A stretch of DNA of 64,000 nucleotides from Chthoniobacteraceae bacterium (GTDB lineage: Bacteria; Verrucomicrobiota; Verrucomicrobiia; Chthoniobacterales; Chthoniobacteraceae), in contig CANJNZ010000007.1 in the NCBI GenBank assembly GCA_947476045.1, positions 1-64,000 on the forward strand. The letters run 5' to 3'. Within the stretch, counting starts at the first letter, position 1. Every line of letters starts with the position of its first letter. The notes beneath the pieces were generated by a model. It was given only the letters and a program-made list of their open reading frames with translations. It did not search any database and had not been told where the DNA came from. Shown here piece after piece: positions 61,871-64,000 of this stretch. The translations under genes and the position numbers were made by a program.

Positions 61871-63427
61871 ATGTCCGTAATTATCCGCCTGCTCTCCTGC
61901 CTTATATTTCTCACCGCACCACTTTGCGCCGAGGACTCTGGTAAAAAAGCGCCAGCTTCCAAAAAAGCCGATGAAGCGAACGGTGCGACGGATGAGGAAA
62001 AATCCACCAAGGAGGACAAGGACAAAAAGCCGGAGGTGAAGGCCAAGGAAACCAAGGGGAGCGTGAAGATTGCCGGTGCCGATGTCAGCTATCTCGCGAA
62101 GACCGGGACGCTCCCGCTTTTGAAGGACGACGGCACACCGCGCGCGGATGTTTTTTACGTCTATTACGCCGCGACTGATGGGGATGGGAAACCACTCGCC
62201 GCTAAGAACACCGCGCGCCCCATCATGTTTTGCTTTAACGGTGGCCCTGGCAGCAGCGCGGTGTGGCTGCATTTCGGCGGACTTGGGCCGAAGAAAATCG
62301 CTCTCCCGCCGGATGGAAAAACTTTTGAGCCACTCGGTCAGATTGCGGACAACCCGCTGTCCATTCTCGATGTAACCGATCTCGTTTTTCTCGATCCCGT
62401 CGGCACTGGCGCGTCGCGTCCGGCGAAGGGGGAGAAGGGCGAACAGTTCTGGGGCGTGGACGAGGACATCGAGTCGTGCGGCGAATTCATCCGCCTGCTC
62501 ACCACGCGGGAGGGCCGCTGGATGTCGCCAAAATTTCTGTGCGGCGAAAGTTACGGCGGACTCCGTGGCGCGGGCCTCTGCGACCATTTGCAGGAAAAGC
62601 ATGGCATGATGATCGCCGGTTTTGTCTGCGTCAGCGGGGTGTTGAATTTTGCAACTGTCGGAGCCGACCTTTCAAACGATCTTCCGTATATCACCGCACT
62701 TTCCGCGCTCGCCGCGACCGCGCACTACCACGGAAAAATTTCCGGCGACTTGGATAAATTACTCTCGGAATCCCGAGCCTTCGCATTCGGTGAATACGCT
62801 GCCGCTTTGCTGAAAGGACGCACGATTTCCGATGATGAGCGCCATCGTATCGCAGCGAAAATGTCCGCTTTCATCGGCCTCACCGCCGAGCAAATCGAGG
62901 ACAACGATCTCCGCGTGGACACCTCCGTTTTTCGCGAACTCCTGCTGCGCAAAGAAAACAAAATCATCGGTCGTTTCGATGCGCGCCTCACCGCCGAGGA
63001 CGCCGACCGCAGCGAGACGCGCCCGGAATTTGACCCCAGCTTCAACAGCGTCATCGGCCCATTCAGCGCGATGGCCAACGCCTACATTCGCGGCACTCTC
63101 GGCTACGAAAGCGACCAGCCCTACCGCATTCTCACCGGTCTCCCGTGGAACTACACACGCTTCGCCAATCGCTACGCCGGCACCGACGCGCGCCTCGCCA
63201 GCGCGATGAAAAATAATCCACGCCTGCGCCTGCTCATCTGCCACGGCCTCCGCGACCTTGCCGTGCCGCTCGATGCCACGCGCTACTCCATAGACCATCT
63301 GCCCGTCCCCGACAGCATCCGCAAAAACATCACCTACGCCACCTACGAGAGCGGCCACATGATGTATCTCCTCGACAAAGACGCCGCCAAACTCCGCGCC
63401 GACATCGTGGCGTGGATGAGAAAATAG
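61871..63427 (+). CDS. Secreted serine carboxypeptidase, S10 family
   Basis: A 518-residue exported peptidase. Signal peptide 1-20; a very charged, Lys/Glu/Asp-rich linker at 21-63; S10 core: FNGGPGSSAVWLHFGGLGP (122-140), FLDPVGTGAS, catalytic Ser227 in CGESYGG, Asp462 in HGLRDLAVP, and His496 in ESGHMMY. S10 enzymes release C-terminal amino acids at acidic pH. The charged linker is unusual and may retain the enzyme at the surface. ATG 61871 is used; 61817 is in frame but precedes the signal peptide by 18 residues. Confidence 0.92.
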   Translation: MSVIIRLLSCLIFLTAPLCAEDSGKKAPASKKADEANGATDEEKSTKEDKDKKPEVKAKETKGSVKIAGADVSYLAKTGTLPLLKDDGTPRADVFYVYYAATDGDGKPLAAKNTARPIMFCFNGGPGSSAVWLHFGGLGPKKIALPPDGKTFEPLGQIADNPLSILDVTDLVFLDPVGTGASRPAKGEKGEQFWGVDEDIESCGEFIRLLTTREGRWMSPKFLCGESYGGLRGAGLCDHLQEKHGMMIAGFVCVSGVLNFATVGADLSNDLPYITALSALAATAHYHGKISGDLDKLLSESRAFAFGEYAAALLKGRTISDDERHRIAAKMSAFIGLTAEQIEDNDLRVDTSVFRELLLRKENKIIGRFDARLTAEDADRSETRPEFDPSFNSVIGPFSAMANAYIRGTLGYESDQPYRILTGLPWNYTRFANRYAGTDARLASAMKNNPRLRLLICHGLRDLAVPLDATRYSIDHLPVPDSIRKNITYATYESGHMMYLLDKDAAKLRADIVAWMRK

Positions 63428-63434
63428 AGCCGCG

Positions 63435-64000
63435 TTAGTTTGCTGCGACGGATGTGAGGATCGCGTCTTTCATGCCGTGGACGATCTTTTTGTCGGCAGG
63501 GACAATCGTTGCGAGCGCGCCGCCGAGGTTTGCGTTTCCATCGTTCACAAAGTAGTAGGGGCAGAGGCGGACGCGACCGCGCATGGTGTGCACTTCGCCG
63601 CTTTCGGGATCGAAATAGGGATGCTCGACGATGCGTGTGTGGGCGAAGCGCATGAGCACGTGCGGATGCTCTGAGAAGTCGGTGAGGGCGTGTTCGACTG
63701 CGGCGGCCCATTCGTTTTGCGGAACGTCGGAGCCGACGACGACGCCTCGACTGCCCCACGCTTGCGGGGAGTAGCCGCTGATTTTTAAAACGAGGTCGCG
63801 CTGTTTTTGTGAAAAGGCGGACAGTTCACGCCAGTCGTTGATCTCCAGCCCCGGTAGCACGGCGTGGTGTGGCAGCGGCGCGGGGTCGAGCACCCACGAC
63901 ATGGGGATGTGTTTTTGCAGTTCGAGAAAGTGACGCTCGCTCAATTCGCGCCGCCAAAATTCGCGCAGCGGTCGCGACCAAAACAGCGCGAGCCAGAGTT
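63435..64000 (-). CDS. C-terminal part of an unnamed protein, possibly ATP-grasp-like (partial)
   Basis: The frame runs from 64000 to the stop at 63435 and continues beyond the window, so only the last ~188 residues are seen. LVLKISGYSPQAWGSRGVVVG and HVLMRFAHTRIVEHPYFDPE, RGRVRLCPYYFV and NLGGALATIVPADKKIVHG could belong to an ATP-grasp-like (circularly permuted) enzyme, with Lys and Asp/Glu residues at suitable places, but I cannot prove it. It converges with the carboxypeptidase gene, 7 nt apart. Confidence 0.7.
   Translation of the reverse strand, partial: LWLALFWSRPLREFWRRELSERHFLELQKHIPMSWVLDPAPLPHHAVLPGLEINDWRELSAFSQKQRDLVLKISGYSPQAWGSRGVVVGSDVPQNEWAAAVEHALTDFSEHPHVLMRFAHTRIVEHPYFDPESGEVHTMRGRVRLCPYYFVNDGNANLGGALATIVPADKKIVHGMKDAILTSVAAN

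Overview
The window looks like a chromosomal segment of a soil or freshwater Verrucomicrobiota (Spartobacteria/Chthoniobacter-like) bacterium. The evidence is four DUF1549/DUF1553 cytochrome-c plus DUF1501 gene pairs, a family set largely confined to the Planctomycetes-Verrucomicrobia group. It is joined by Gram-negative outer-membrane genes (lpxB, lpxI, MlaE/F/D-type transport), large secreted beta-helix, CotH and multihaem proteins, a bacterial type A RNase P RNA, L28, and high G+C with few clear Shine-Dalgarno sequences. The species assignment is inference from gene content only.

Layout. 1-9.7 kb: an ASPIC/UnbV remnant, an anchored beta-helix protein, a first DUF1553-DUF1501 pair, a divergent ROK-type protein, a carbohydrate-binding secreted protein and small secreted or membrane proteins. 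9.8-13.8 kb: a compact four-gene cassette on the minus strand (PcfJ-like, beta-CASP metallo-beta-lactamase, PD-(D/E)XK-like, arginine/agmatine-deiminase-like), followed upstream by yaeQ. This is the best candidate for an undescribed system. 14.5-19.4 kb: DUF4242, a nine-haem cytochrome, an esterase and a lectin-like protein. 19.4-23 kb: an ExeA-type ATPase plus FlhG/MinD-like ATPase operon and two zinc-ribbon proteins. 23-26 kb: lipid A operon lpxI-gfo/idh-lpxB with 4-nt overlaps. 26.1-38.4 kb: one minus-strand run with three successive DUF1553-DUF1501 pairs. 38.4-40.3 kb: a small membrane protein and a Tat-exported Gfo/Idh/MocA oxidoreductase.

40.3-46.2 kb: a signalling operon (BarA-like hybrid kinase broken by a frameshift, two REC-DUF4388 regulators, a DUF2225-like protein, a P-loop ATPase), preceded by rnpB with its promoter and terminator. 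46.8-49.7 kb: a SEC-C protein that ends in a RelE/ParE-like domain, then a near-empty interval. 49.7-52.3 kb: mlaE-mlaF-mlaD, flanked by 76-bp direct repeats. 52.3-54.6 kb: a repeat-rich zone (heptamer arrays, three copies of a ~110-bp element, an 18-unit 21-bp minisatellite) around one orphan gene. 54.6-64 kb: CotH protein, rpmB and a small partner, a COG0523 GTPase, a minor-pilin operon, a serine carboxypeptidase, and a partial gene leaving the window.

Genome-scale themes. The GATTGCG/GATTTCG heptamer arrays occur both between genes and inside coding sequence: in two DUF1549/DUF1553 genes they encode part of a conserved linker, and in the lipid A operon they encode the start of the oxidoreductase. 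Many genes are translationally coupled by 1-4 nt overlaps, which gives confident operon and start calls.
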